A stretch of 64,000 bases of DNA from Candidatus Nitrosocaldaceae archaeon (GTDB lineage Archaea > Thermoproteota > Nitrososphaeria > Nitrososphaerales > Nitrosocaldaceae): the NCBI GenBank assembly GCA_026002835.1, contig BPGC01000001.1, forward strand, positions 186,001 to 250,000. The letters are read 5' to 3'. Within the stretch, counting starts at the first letter, position 1. Every line of letters starts with the position of its first letter. The notes under the pieces were generated by a model. It did no database searches. It was not told where the DNA came from and worked only from the letters and a program-made list of their open reading frames with translations. A program made the translations under genes and the position numbers. Shown in pieces: positions 18,349 to 28,070 of the stretch.

Positions 18349-18831
18349 TTAGAACTTCAACTCTTCAACTACAACTGTTCCAGTCATCCATGGATGAGGT
18401 TCACAATGGTAATGATACTCTCCTGGTTCAGTAAACAAGAACTCAAATGTTTCTCCTGGCATGATCAATGGAGTCTCTGTATGTTCTCTAGAATCGAATA
18501 ATCCACTCCATGGATCTGTATAACCATCATCAGTAGTTACTGTATGAGGAGCAGAATCTTCATTTGTCCATATAACTTTATTATTCAATCCTAACTGTAC
18601 TTCTAACCTCTTTGGTATAAAGTTGTCTGGTTGATCTTGGTTAAATGATCCTTGTATTATTGATACTTCAGCAACTTTTAATGGATTTAGGATCTCTTCA
18701 GGAACTTGAGGTTTTGCACTCAACTCTGGCAAATAGAAGAATTGGTAATAACCAACTCCAGCAGCTATAGCTACAATGAATGTTAAAGCCATTACAGTAA
18801 ACGGACTCCCGCTGCTCTTCTGTTCAGCCAT
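18349..18831 (-). CDS. Membrane-anchored blue copper protein (plastocyanin-like)
   Basis: A 160-residue protein with an N-terminal transmembrane anchor (residues 12-33) and an outward-facing cupredoxin domain. The type 1 copper ligands are visible: the His in SAPHTVTTDDGY, then Cys, His and Met in YHYHCEPHPWMTGTVVVEE. Such proteins replace cytochrome c as mobile or tethered electron carriers in thaumarchaea. It lies 1.7 kb from the cytochrome b and Rieske genes, consistent with accepting electrons from that complex. Confidence 0.93.
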   Translation of the reverse strand: MAEQKSSGSPFTVMALTFIVAIAAGVGYYQFFYLPELSAKPQVPEEILNPLKVAEVSIIQGSFNQDQPDNFIPKRLEVQLGLNNKVIWTNEDSAPHTVTTDDGYTDPWSGLFDSREHTETPLIMPGETFEFLFTEPGEYHYHCEPHPWMTGTVVVEELKF

Positions 18832-18905
18832 TTGATATAACCTCTTACAAATCCATTAATAAATTATTCTTATTTATAGGATAGAATGTGCATAAGAATT
18901 GCTAT

Positions 18906-19952
18906 CTATATATTCACAAACATTTCTGTAAATTCCTTATAAGCATCTCTAATTCTTTTTATTTTAGGAGCATTTTTGAATCCATACGATGATATTATGT
19001 CTTTGCCATTAATGTTATTAATTTTAGAATATTTCGTGGCTCTAATTACATCTAGCAATACATTAGCTGCATTTGCACCATCATTGGTTCTAAGTACTAT
19101 ATCTACAGTAATTGGTGTATTAATGAATCCTTTACTTCTCAGCCAATAATAACTTATTCTACCATCATCAAGAAATTCAGTATATTCAGTAGTCCCAGCT
19201 ATGGATTCAAACTCATATGGTGCTTCAATATTTATTGCATCAGTTTTAACTTTGCTCTTTAATCTCTTAATACGTTCTTCCATTGTATTTAAGGTATCCA
19301 TATTACCTCCTACATCTAATTGATAACTCTTCTCTATAACAATACCTCTTTCTACCATAAAGTTTACTATACCTTTATGAAATGCAGTTCCACCAAATTG
19401 ACTCATTAGATCATCTCCTATCAATAAGATGCCTTCTTTATCATATCTATATGCTAACTCACTTTTAGTTAGATTCGTAGGAGTAGCATTAATAAAATCT
19501 GCATTTGCTTCCAATGAACATTCAGCATACAATTTACTTGTATTATCTAAGCCTGATGATATTAAATTAATAACTATATCAGGTTTCAATTCTTTGAAGG
19601 AATTTAATACATAATCATAATTACTACTGCTAACATTTATAATAGATTTCAAATGTGATGGTAATTCATCGTTTAATATACCAGCTTCCACATCAATGCC
19701 AGTTTTCTCTATATCTAAATATTTAGTAGTTTTGTTCTTATATATCGCATCGGCTAAATCTAAACCAATCTTTTTAGAGTCTATATCAAATGCTCCTATA
19801 ACTTCAATATCGGATATCTTATAGTTCCCTACTACTGGATGCCATATACCGCTATAATCATCATCGTCACTATTCTTATAATAATACAAGCCTTGTAGAA
19901 ATACACTTGTTGCGTTCCCTACACCTAATAATACTACTTTTATACTACCCAC
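18906..19952 (-). CDS. ino1: Inositol-1-phosphate synthase
   Basis: A 348-residue NAD-dependent enzyme isomerising glucose 6-phosphate to inositol 1-phosphate. The NAD site is VVLLGVGNATSVFLQGLYYY; further family motifs are EANADFINATPT, LIGDDLMSQFGGTAFHKGI (active-site DD and GGT) and LDVGGNMDTLNTMEERI. In archaea the product feeds inositol phospholipids or inositol-based compatible solutes. It starts at GTG 19952, followed upstream by an AT-rich stretch holding two tiny ORFs. Confidence 0.93.
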   Translation of the reverse strand: MGSIKVVLLGVGNATSVFLQGLYYYKNSDDDDYSGIWHPVVGNYKISDIEVIGAFDIDSKKIGLDLADAIYKNKTTKYLDIEKTGIDVEAGILNDELPSHLKSIINVSSSNYDYVLNSFKELKPDIVINLISSGLDNTSKLYAECSLEANADFINATPTNLTKSELAYRYDKEGILLIGDDLMSQFGGTAFHKGIVNFMVERGIVIEKSYQLDVGGNMDTLNTMEERIKRLKSKVKTDAINIEAPYEFESIAGTTEYTEFLDDGRISYYWLRSKGFINTPITVDIVLRTNDGANAANVLLDVIRATKYSKINNINGKDIISSYGFKNAPKIKRIRDAYKEFTEMFVNI

Positions 19953-20107
19953 AATTTTAATGACAACTTATTGTTACTTATAAATATATCTGATATAAAT
20001 ATATTATAAAGATTATTAATTTATTACTATTTATATTATATAATAAATATTAATAAGAATTATTCTTTGTCTGCTTATATATATTAATTATTTTGTTAAT
20101 ACGAATG

Positions 20108-20115
20108 TTTATATA
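20108..20115 (+). promoter_or_regulatory. TATA box for the acidic microprotein
   Basis: TTTATATA lies 25-32 nt before the ATG at 20140, the spacing expected for a leaderless archaeal transcript. Confidence 0.45.
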
Positions 20116-20139
20116 ATTATCTTTGTATATGCAATTGGC

Positions 20140-20223
20140 ATGTCTGAAGAAGAAGAGTTTGGAGAGGAGGAAGAGGAGGAGTTAGAGGAAGAATTTGAAG
20201 ATGTTGGAGAGGAGGAAGATTGA
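20140..20223 (+). CDS. Acidic 27-residue microprotein
   Basis: The ORF reads MSEEEEFGEEEEEELEEEFE followed by DVGEEED and a TGA stop. About 19 of 27 residues are Glu or Asp. It has its own TATA box at the right distance, and the GAA/GAG run is unusual in the AT-rich intergenic background. I know no family for it. It could be a nucleic-acid mimic, a metal or cation buffer, or a partner of the basic microprotein 155 nt downstream; these are guesses. It is too short for standard gene finders. Confidence 0.5.
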   Translation: MSEEEEFGEEEEEELEEEFEDVGEEED

Positions 20224-20340
20224 CCCTAAACTATGAATAATATATCACATTATATTTATATTATTTATGTAAATATTAATCTATATTATAAGATATAACT
20301 AGAAATATTTACTATCATTTATAAAATCATAGAGAATAAC

Positions 20341-20350
20341 TATAAATATA
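20341..20350 (+). promoter_or_regulatory. TATA box for the basic microprotein
   Basis: TATAAATATA is centred about 32 nt before the ATG at 20378 and has a good archaeal TATA match. Confidence 0.5.
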
Positions 20351-20377
20351 CGGGTGTAATAAATAATACTGGTTTAT

Positions 20378-20428
20378 ATGGCCGAGAAAAAGAAGAAAGG
20401 TAAGAAGGGTGGAGGAGAAGGTAAGTAA
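20378..20428 (+). CDS. Basic 16-residue microprotein
   Basis: A short frame encodes MAEKKKKGKKGGGEGK and stops at TAA. Seven of its 16 residues are lysine and four are glycine. The preceding strong TATA box and the local departure from the AT-rich background support expression, but the length makes chance a real alternative. It resembles the flexible Lys/Gly tails of small ribosomal or nucleoid proteins only in composition. It lies just downstream of the acidic microprotein, in the same orientation. Confidence 0.4.
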   Translation: MAEKKKKGKKGGGEGK

Positions 20429-20563
20429 ACAGATAATAAGGCTGAAGTGTATATTTCATCAATTTTTTGTTACTCAATAATTCAAGATATTTAACTAGCC
20501 TATATCTTTAGGTATTGCTACAAATCTAAATAAAAATTAACTCAGAAATATGATTCAAATATT

Positions 20564-22153
20564 CTAACTCTTTGGTTTTGTTATATCATCTGCGCCTTTA
20601 TGATCTAATGGCATATCTAGTGATCCGCTTGGAGCAGGATTTACATTAGATGGGTTTATAGAACTAGGCTTAGCTGCTTGAACCTTACCAGGCTTTACTA
20701 CTCTAACCTCAGCTACTGCTGGTTCTTCCTTCTTCTTTGGAACTGGCTTTACTACTATTGGCTTTGGCTTTGGTTCTACCTTTGGTGCTGGAGGCTTTGA
20801 TGGTGCTTTAGCTCTCTGCATAGCATATCTATATACATGGAACAATGCTCCAAATACTAGTAATACTACTCCTATAAGGAATAACTGGAAGTTCCTAAAT
20901 CCAGCAGCACCAGCATAGTATACCATTATGTTTAGATATACTTGGAATGCTACCAAGGCAAATAATAGTATCCAAGTCCAGTTTATTGGAATCTCAAATG
21001 ATTGTTTCTCTTTCTTCTTCTCTAACTTTGCCCTCATCTCTGCATGTCTTGCTAGTTTGATCATCATATATGTAAAGCCAAATGATAATGGGACTAGTAA
21101 TAGCATAACTGTATATAAGAGTATTGGATCTATTACTAACCTCTCTGTTAACGATTTGGTTATATCTGGATCTATATAGAAGCCCCAATAAGTAGTAACT
21201 ATAACCTGTGCTATGCCAGTTATACCAAATGCTGTTATCAATGGTCGATCCTTCCACGATAACTTCTTATATCTATCTATGAATGGTACTATAGCTAATG
21301 CTCCTATAAACAAACCTGGCCATAATACTCCAGTTACAAATTTGTCGTACTGACTTCTCAAGAAGGCATAGATACCAGATAGATACCACTCTGGTACAGT
21401 AATACCAGGAGGACTGGCTGGGTCAAACTTTATACCCAGTTCAGCAGGGAATACTCCTCCAGTTATCAATATAGCACCAGATATAGCCATTACCATTGGT
21501 ACATCAAATACCAAGAATCTTGGGAAGTGAACTGCCATCAATCCAAGCATGACAATTGGTATGATAAATACATGTAAAGCATAAAATCTTAATACAAAGT
21601 CAGCAAAACCAGCTCCAAAGACCATCTCTCTAAGATCTGGACCTACTATAGGTATAGAGTTTGTTAGAGATGCTGCTATACTTATTGCTAATTCTGCTCT
21701 CTCATTATATACAATATCATAACCAGTAAATGCTTCTAGGATAGTTATAGTTCCTAGCAATACACCAGTAACCCATAATATCTCATTCCTGATCTTATAC
21801 CTCCCGCTAAAGTACTGATAATACATATGTGCTATTGCTAAGAATACCATAGCGTTAGATGCGTGATAATGTATATTCCTTATATGGAAGCCGAATGGGA
21901 TAACTTCTTGTATCCTCTCTACACTATCCCATGCTCTATCTAGTATTGGTTGATAATAAAGCATTAACAATGCTCCGCTTATTCCTAATATTATAAAGAC
22001 TACAAATGTTAGCATTCCTAGAAAGCCCATTGGACTGACGAATCTTGAAGGGAATGTGAACTTTATACCTAGGAATATTGTCCTCTCTAATCTATCCCAA
22101 ATCCATTTGAAGAATCTTACAAGCCCGTTCTCGCCATGAATCTGTTTAGCCAT
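20564..22153 (-). CDS. Cytochrome b of the quinol:cupredoxin oxidoreductase
   Basis: A 529-residue integral membrane protein. The N-terminal cytochrome b part has heme-ligand histidines in HIRNIHYHASNAMVFLAIAH and in YALHVFIIPIVMLGLMAVHF, and the quinol-oxidation motif PEWY is present in TVPEWYLSGIYAF. Further helices correspond to the subunit-IV region, with another pair after residue 320. About the last 100 residues are a Pro/Lys/Ala-rich tail (KPPAPKVEPKPKPIVVKP, then VVKPGKVQAAKP), which looks unstructured. It lies 16 nt after the Rieske gene; together they form a complex III-like unit handing electrons to cupredoxins. Confidence 0.95.
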   Translation of the reverse strand: MAKQIHGENGLVRFFKWIWDRLERTIFLGIKFTFPSRFVSPMGFLGMLTFVVFIILGISGALLMLYYQPILDRAWDSVERIQEVIPFGFHIRNIHYHASNAMVFLAIAHMYYQYFSGRYKIRNEILWVTGVLLGTITILEAFTGYDIVYNERAELAISIAASLTNSIPIVGPDLREMVFGAGFADFVLRFYALHVFIIPIVMLGLMAVHFPRFLVFDVPMVMAISGAILITGGVFPAELGIKFDPASPPGITVPEWYLSGIYAFLRSQYDKFVTGVLWPGLFIGALAIVPFIDRYKKLSWKDRPLITAFGITGIAQVIVTTYWGFYIDPDITKSLTERLVIDPILLYTVMLLLVPLSFGFTYMMIKLARHAEMRAKLEKKKEKQSFEIPINWTWILLFALVAFQVYLNIMVYYAGAAGFRNFQLFLIGVVLLVFGALFHVYRYAMQRAKAPSKPPAPKVEPKPKPIVVKPVPKKKEEPAVAEVRVVKPGKVQAAKPSSINPSNVNPAPSGSLDMPLDHKGADDITKPKS

Positions 22154-22169
22154 ATCATACCCTCCATAT

Positions 22170-22793
22170 CTAGATATTTATGCCCTTCTCATACCTACCA
22201 AAGCCTATTATTCCATTACCATTAACGCTCCATACTGGAGGTTTGATCCATAGAAAGCCATCACTATCAACCTCTAAATCTAGTTTAGGAAGCAAATTTG
22301 ATGGTGGAGATTGTAATGCTGCTGGACCACCAATTGCTAAACCAGTCTTTGCATCGTATAGCGAACCATGACATGGACACTCTCCTCTCTTCTTCGCTTC
22401 GTCTGGCCAATACTTCCATAAGCACCATAGATGTAAACATACCATGCTCAACGCACTAAATGCAGATACATCGTTCCTTGCTCCTCCTTTCTCTTCTGGT
22501 AATCTTATAAACTGCCATCTCCTAAATGGCTCTTCGTCTAATACTTTATCTCCAGTGCTTGGATATATTATAGCCTCGGAGTGATTAACTGGGAATGTCT
22601 TAACGTTAGCATGAGTTCCATCAGGAAGGATAACTTTGGCTCTTTCAGATTTAGCACCTAAAGGATTTGGTAAGAACTTGCCCCAATCTATGAATGGAGT
22701 AAATGTTAATACCGTCCCAGCTGCAGCAACCAGTTTAAGAAAATCTCTCCTAGAGAGTCTGCCTTCTTTCTCTGGAGGTTGAGCCATACTCAA
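22170..22793 (-). CDS. Rieske iron-sulfur protein
   Basis: A 207-residue protein. The N-terminus has SRRDFLKLVAAAGTVLTF, a twin-Arg-like signal with a hydrophobic anchor. The cluster ligands are C and H in MVCLHLWCLW and C and H in ECPCHGSLYDAKTG; the second Cys of each box could form the stabilising disulfide. Between the boxes is a longer-than-usual spacer (KYWPDEAKKRG). It is the electron-transfer subunit paired with the cytochrome b gene 16 nt downstream. Confidence 0.95.
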   Translation of the reverse strand: MSMAQPPEKEGRLSRRDFLKLVAAAGTVLTFTPFIDWGKFLPNPLGAKSERAKVILPDGTHANVKTFPVNHSEAIIYPSTGDKVLDEEPFRRWQFIRLPEEKGGARNDVSAFSALSMVCLHLWCLWKYWPDEAKKRGECPCHGSLYDAKTGLAIGGPAALQSPPSNLLPKLDLEVDSDGFLWIKPPVWSVNGNGIIGFGRYEKGINI

Positions 22794-22824
22794 GTATCAC
22801 TTCCATTTCAATAATTTATAAATC

Positions 22825-25800
22825 TTATCGCTTTCTAATATATAAAGGCAGTAGTATAGCGGCTAAAATAGCGGCTCCTATTCCTATACCTATCATCATA
22901 CCAAAGTTCCTAGAGTTATCTGCTAATACCCTCTCATTTATTGTTATTATCTTTATGCTATCACTAGCAGAATTCTTCGCTAGATCCTCTGCTACTAACT
23001 TTATCTCATGCTCTCCATCTTTTAATGATGAGGTATCAAGCTTGTATATACCATCATTATCTATATCTATACCAAGATCATCTACAAATAGTTTTAATCT
23101 ATTTAGATTAGGATCGGTAACATTATAAAGTATATCTATCGTTCCTATAACATTATCTCTAGCAGATACTTTAAGCTCTATAGATGGAGGAGTATTATCT
23201 ATCTCTATCCTCTTCTTCAAAGTTGAATTGCTCCCAGCAAGATCTATAGCATTAATGATTATATCATATTCTCCATCTTTTAATGATGAGGTATCTATAC
23301 TGAACTGTTGCTTATTAATTATATCATTATTGGGCAATGTTATACTAACATCTGCTAGATTAGGTTCTATTATGCTCATGTTTATATCAATAACACCAGA
23401 GATTATATCTGGAATATCTAGAATTATCTTCGGTGCTTCATTATCTACTATAAATGTTGATCCTTTGATTACTCTATTACCAGTACTATCCTCCGCTAAT
23501 ATCTGTATTGTATGTAAACCATCTTCTAATAAAGTTGTATCTAATGTTAATTGATCATTGTCAAGTTCTTGCTCATTGCCATCTATAGTGTATATTATTC
23601 TATCTTTATTAAGCTCTATAACTTTTATTGGTATTGATATTATACCTTTAACATATTTAGGCATATTAAATGATATTATTGGTGCATCTGTATCTGGTAA
23701 TATAGTACTAGCCTTTAATTCGATCCTAAATGGTTCAGTTAGATTCTTTGCATGGAATAATGTATTATGAAGTATTAGCGTATATATCCCAGTCTCATTT
23801 ATTGGTATTGAGAATACTGATGTATTGTTACCAAAGTTTGATGCTGGATAGAATGCTCCAGAACCTAATCCTCCAGAACCTAACCAATCATTACTTCCCC
23901 AACTAGCAAACTCTTTGAATACTCCTGCTGGGACTGAGGTTGCTATTATCCTGCCTTTAGGATCTGCTACAAATGCACTTATACTAGTTAGATCATTCTC
24001 CCATACTATCTTTGCATTTATCGAGTTTATACTAGGATCGGTTATATTAAGATGGTAAAACTTCCATTCGCCAGAGTTGAATCTAGAACTCATATCGAAT
24101 GAACCTATCAATGATGAGGGTTCATAAAATACAGTATTACTAACATTATTTATTATCACATATGGTATATCTTTCTCTTTAATGCTCAATGGAACTGCAA
24201 ATGATACTGGAATGTTGCTAGTCTGTTCTGAACTCTTTACTGTTATATAACCTTGATATATACCAACTTTAGCATCATCTATATTTATCTTAGCTGTAAA
24301 TGATCCAGTTCCATTAGGTTTTATCAACAATTCAGGAGTATCAATAGATACCATATCCCATCTGCTTTTCTTGTAAAAGTCTATAGTTAGTGTATAATTC
24401 ATCGATGTTGCATTTATATTCCTAATCCCAGTCCAGAATGATATTATATTAGGAACTGGGTATACACCTATTACAATATCATCTTTTATTCTATTTAATG
24501 GATCATATACACTAAGATCTTGTATCGTTCCATAAGCTCCTCCTCTATTAACCATTCTAGTCTCATTATACCATATCTTATCATCATTATTAGCATCGTT
24601 CCATTCATATAGATATAAGGAAGATATCCTAAGGTTATGAGCATAGATATCACTCATATTCATAAATGTCTCAAATGGAAATCTTAGTTTTGCAACTAGC
24701 AATTCTGTACCTTTTGGTATATCAGTCTTATTTAGTCTAATATAATTAGGAGCGAATGCATCTGTTCCATTAAGTATTGGATCTATCTTCCTAACTTCAG
24801 TAGTTCCATTTATCTCAAGCCTATCTATCAACTCTAATTTATTAGGTTTTATCATAACATGCAATATAGAATTAGATGGGTTATGAATATAGAATTTGGC
24901 TTCTTTATCATTCTCCACAAAACCAGCATACCAACTACTAACCGCTAGACTAGATGATAGATTATAGGATAATCCTTTAGGATTGTATTTATCATAACCT
25001 ATTATATCTAGTATCTCCTTAGTATTATTTGTATATACTATAAAACTTCCTTCTTCATTATTGATATATCTTAATGCATTTGTTAAATCTAATACTCCAT
25101 GACCTTGTGCAAATGGCTCATTATTGATATCCTTTGCGCTTGCTAATAATATATTCTTGACTAACTGAGGGTCTGGTTCTACTCCTTTCTCTCTCAACGC
25201 TTGAATTATTATTGCGCTTGCTCCAGATACTATTGGACCAGCCATGCTTGTTCCTCCAAAGAGCCATACTGGTTCTGAATCAGCATACTTAACATTAACA
25301 AGCATTGGTACAAAGGCATAAGCTCCAGTTGCTAGTATCTCTGGTTTAGGATATCCATTTGCTAACGGTCCTCTAGATGAGAACTCTGCTATATCATTAT
25401 AATATGCATTAGAGTTACCGAATCTAGGTTGATCTTTGGTAAATCCATAGCCTATAAATACGTTATTTGTGCTAGCTCCTACAGTTAATGATAATGGAGA
25501 AGCTGCTGGCGCTGATATAGTTCCATGTCCATATCCAGAATTGCCAGCACTTGTTACTATCAATGTTCCTGGGTAATCTTCAGATAATGATTTAGGAGTG
25601 CTTAGTATATCTGCTAGAATTGATATTGGATCATAACCAGGAGCATAATCTATTAGAGTAAATACTGGTATGCTCCAACTATTATTTATTATATCAGCCT
25701 TATGTTTGCCAGTATACTGCCATGTTCCGTTTATTAACTCAAAACCAGAAGCCCATAACCATGCATAAGGTGTATCACCAAACCATAATGCTTTTACTGG

Positions 25801-27129
25801 TATGATCTTTGCATTTGGTGCTATGCCATTTATCTTATAATTAGTACCATTACCATATATGTCATAAGTGTTAATACCTTTAGATGCTATAGTGCTAGCG
25901 GTTGCAGTTCCATGCCCAAAATAGTCATACATAATTCCAAAGTATGTGCCATTGGTATCCATTGGTGCTAATACTGTAGCATTTATCAAACCAGTATATG
26001 GATCAAACTTGCCTTCTTCATTTATCGCACCCCAGAGATCAACTACATTGGCTCCTAGAGTACCAGCAGATAGATCTGGTTCGTTATCATTATCTGCGTC
26101 ATATATTAGCAATTCATTACCGTCTCCTATTACTCTAGGTATCTCATCTGTAAAATCATAATCAAATTCTAGATCACTTTTACGCAACTCAAATATAGCA
26201 AAATCTATCCATGCATCTGACATATCTGGAATTATTGTATCGTATACATTAGGTTCTTTACTATCTACTACTAGCACAGGAACTATAATCAATCCAAACC
26301 TTCCTAGATGAAAGTTAGGCTCTATTATGAAACCCATTCTATAAATTCCACTAGCAGACCTTATATAGTCATCAGCACTATTACCAATCTTCCAATCTCC
26401 ATTAGCAGTTGCATTAAATATCAGAGGAGATAATAATGGATATAAGGGATTGTATATCTGGAATTTAGTCTTGTTCTCTCTTATTGCTCTCAAGAATACA
26501 CCATCATTATTAACATAAACATCAGAGGTATAATCATCATGAATTATATCAGTATTATTTATTATCTTACCATTATCAAACTTGGCTATGAACTTTGTTC
26601 TAGTTAATACTATACCTTGTGCATCTGCATCTAACATTATAGGCTTATTATCTTCATCCCTAGCAATTGCATCTTGCATATCTATATTAGAGAAATCCGT
26701 ACCAGTATCTACTATTGCTATCTTTGTATCATTGCCATCGAATCCATTATTAATTGCTAGATTAGCATTAGTTATCTCTCGAATCTTTGATACATCATCT
26801 AGAAGAAAATCTAATGGTTGATCTATTATTACAGAGTCTTGATCCAATAATTTTATCTTATCTCTCTCCATATAACCTACAGTTATCTTTTTATCATTTA
26901 TAGAGAATTGATATAATACATTTACATGATTAACTGGTTCATTACCAATTATTATTACTCTAGCAATATTACTATCATACTCTATATTCTCAATATCAAT
27001 AAGCATAGAGTCTCTAAATCTGATATTTGTATTATGATTGACATTATATTCATCATCTATAAACCCATAAGATAGATTGGGAATAAGCAATATTAGAATC
27101 ATCAATAAAGGGATATATCTATTTACCAT
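22825..27129 (-). CDS. Giant membrane-anchored subtilisin-like protease (S8)
   Basis: A 1434-residue secreted serine protease. A signal sequence (residues 5-23) is followed by an S8 domain whose triad is visible: Asp in IAIVDTGTDFSN (about residue 140), His in YDYFGHGTATASTIASKG (about 410) and Ser in FGGTSMAGPIVSGASAII (about 630), with the oxyanion Asn in IVTSAGNSGYGHG. Large insertions interrupt the domain. The C-terminal half holds beta-sandwich regions and three Ig-like repeats (SSLKDGEYDI, SSLKDGEHEIKLVAEDL), ending in a transmembrane helix and YIRKR. It lies 34 nt after the coiled-coil anchor gene, suggesting an envelope-associated protease. Confidence 0.93.
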   Translation of the reverse strand: MVNRYIPLLMILILLIPNLSYGFIDDEYNVNHNTNIRFRDSMLIDIENIEYDSNIARVIIIGNEPVNHVNVLYQFSINDKKITVGYMERDKIKLLDQDSVIIDQPLDFLLDDVSKIREITNANLAINNGFDGNDTKIAIVDTGTDFSNIDMQDAIARDEDNKPIMLDADAQGIVLTRTKFIAKFDNGKIINNTDIIHDDYTSDVYVNNDGVFLRAIRENKTKFQIYNPLYPLLSPLIFNATANGDWKIGNSADDYIRSASGIYRMGFIIEPNFHLGRFGLIIVPVLVVDSKEPNVYDTIIPDMSDAWIDFAIFELRKSDLEFDYDFTDEIPRVIGDGNELLIYDADNDNEPDLSAGTLGANVVDLWGAINEEGKFDPYTGLINATVLAPMDTNGTYFGIMYDYFGHGTATASTIASKGINTYDIYGNGTNYKINGIAPNAKIIPVKALWFGDTPYAWLWASGFELINGTWQYTGKHKADIINNSWSIPVFTLIDYAPGYDPISILADILSTPKSLSEDYPGTLIVTSAGNSGYGHGTISAPAASPLSLTVGASTNNVFIGYGFTKDQPRFGNSNAYYNDIAEFSSRGPLANGYPKPEILATGAYAFVPMLVNVKYADSEPVWLFGGTSMAGPIVSGASAIIIQALREKGVEPDPQLVKNILLASAKDINNEPFAQGHGVLDLTNALRYINNEEGSFIVYTNNTKEILDIIGYDKYNPKGLSYNLSSSLAVSSWYAGFVENDKEAKFYIHNPSNSILHVMIKPNKLELIDRLEINGTTEVRKIDPILNGTDAFAPNYIRLNKTDIPKGTELLVAKLRFPFETFMNMSDIYAHNLRISSLYLYEWNDANNDDKIWYNETRMVNRGGAYGTIQDLSVYDPLNRIKDDIVIGVYPVPNIISFWTGIRNINATSMNYTLTIDFYKKSRWDMVSIDTPELLIKPNGTGSFTAKINIDDAKVGIYQGYITVKSSEQTSNIPVSFAVPLSIKEKDIPYVIINNVSNTVFYEPSSLIGSFDMSSRFNSGEWKFYHLNITDPSINSINAKIVWENDLTSISAFVADPKGRIIATSVPAGVFKEFASWGSNDWLGSGGLGSGAFYPASNFGNNTSVFSIPINETGIYTLILHNTLFHAKNLTEPFRIELKASTILPDTDAPIISFNMPKYVKGIISIPIKVIELNKDRIIYTIDGNEQELDNDQLTLDTTLLEDGLHTIQILAEDSTGNRVIKGSTFIVDNEAPKIILDIPDIISGVIDINMSIIEPNLADVSITLPNNDIINKQQFSIDTSSLKDGEYDIIINAIDLAGSNSTLKKRIEIDNTPPSIELKVSARDNVIGTIDILYNVTDPNLNRLKLFVDDLGIDIDNDGIYKLDTSSLKDGEHEIKLVAEDLAKNSASDSIKIITINERVLADNSRNFGMMIGIGIGAAILAAILLPLYIRKR

Positions 27130-27163
27130 TCTTATCTTACTATCTCTAATTATAATTTAATCT

Positions 27164-28069
27164 TTACTTACGTTTAGCAAGTATGGTAGCTTGTAAAGCA
27201 ACTATTATTGCTATCATTCCAACTATAGGTAATAATAATGAGGTTAATTGTCCTATGGCTGATGTCATATCATCGATTGATTCTTTTATAGCATTTACAT
27301 TGTTATTAATATTATTTGTATTATTGGTTATCTTTATATTTAAAGAATCTATCTTTGTTGCTAATTCTTGCAATTGATCATTTTGCCCTTTAACAACATC
27401 TACAATTGATGCTTTACTAATGGATAACTCTTGATGCTTAACATTCAATATTATTGTGTGATACCCAGTAATATTACTAGTGAATCTAGTTTCATATAAT
27501 CCATCTCCAATTGCTGTAAAATTGTTGATAGTTAATACTTTATTATCTGGGTATATTATATTAGCCTCTATAGCCTCTAATCCTATCAAAGGTGCGTCGT
27601 TTAAAGAGACATGTGCTAGAATAGGTATCTCTTTATCTATATTAGCAGTAGAAGGTATAGATAGATCAAGACCTAATTGCTGCTCTATCTGTATACTAGT
27701 ATCTTTTACTGGTTTCTCTGCTTGTAATTGGTATACTAATGCTTCACTTACACTAGAATCTGGATTTATGCTAGATGTTACTATCAATGTATAAGTACCT
27801 ACTCTAAACTTATCCTCATCTGGTTCAGGCCATCTCAATAATATACTAGCAAACTCTCCGTTTGCTCCAACGTCTAATTGAGTTCTATATATAAGATTCC
27901 CAGTTGGATTGAATAAGCTTATTATTAACGAATCTTTAGGAATTGATGTGCCAAATATAACCAATCTATCATTAGGAGTAAATACCTTCTGATTCAATTC
28001 TAGTTCTAAAGCATGTGCATAATTTATTGTAAGAAGCAAGACAAGAAAAATAAATGGGTATTTAGGCAT
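27164..28069 (-). CDS. SlaB-like envelope anchor: Ig-like domains, coiled coil, C-terminal membrane helix
   Basis: A 301-residue exported protein. After a signal peptide (ends near NYAHA) come two beta-sandwich domains (LELNQKVFTPNDRLVIFG to about 130; then IPILAHVSLNDAPLIGLEAI to about 225). Residues about 228-275 form a polar heptad-like coiled coil (LQELATKIDSLNIKI, then NNTNNINNNVNAIKESIDDM), and the end LLLPIVGMIAIIVALQATI plus AKRK is a transmembrane anchor. The order beta domains, coiled coil, C-terminal helix is that of the Sulfolobales S-layer stalk SlaB. It is 1 nt downstream of the S-layer gene. Homology is not shown; architecture and position are. Confidence 0.75.
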   Translation of the reverse strand: MPKYPFIFLVLLLTINYAHALELELNQKVFTPNDRLVIFGTSIPKDSLIISLFNPTGNLIYRTQLDVGANGEFASILLRWPEPDEDKFRVGTYTLIVTSSINPDSSVSEALVYQLQAEKPVKDTSIQIEQQLGLDLSIPSTANIDKEIPILAHVSLNDAPLIGLEAIEANIIYPDNKVLTINNFTAIGDGLYETRFTSNITGYHTIILNVKHQELSISKASIVDVVKGQNDQLQELATKIDSLNIKITNNTNNINNNVNAIKESIDDMTSAIGQLTSLLLPIVGMIAIIVALQATILAKRK

Positions 28070-28070
28070 C

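Noticed and set aside
20229..20340. Further small ORFs between the microproteins
   Set aside because: Only AT-rich sequence without a start with good context or composition bias.
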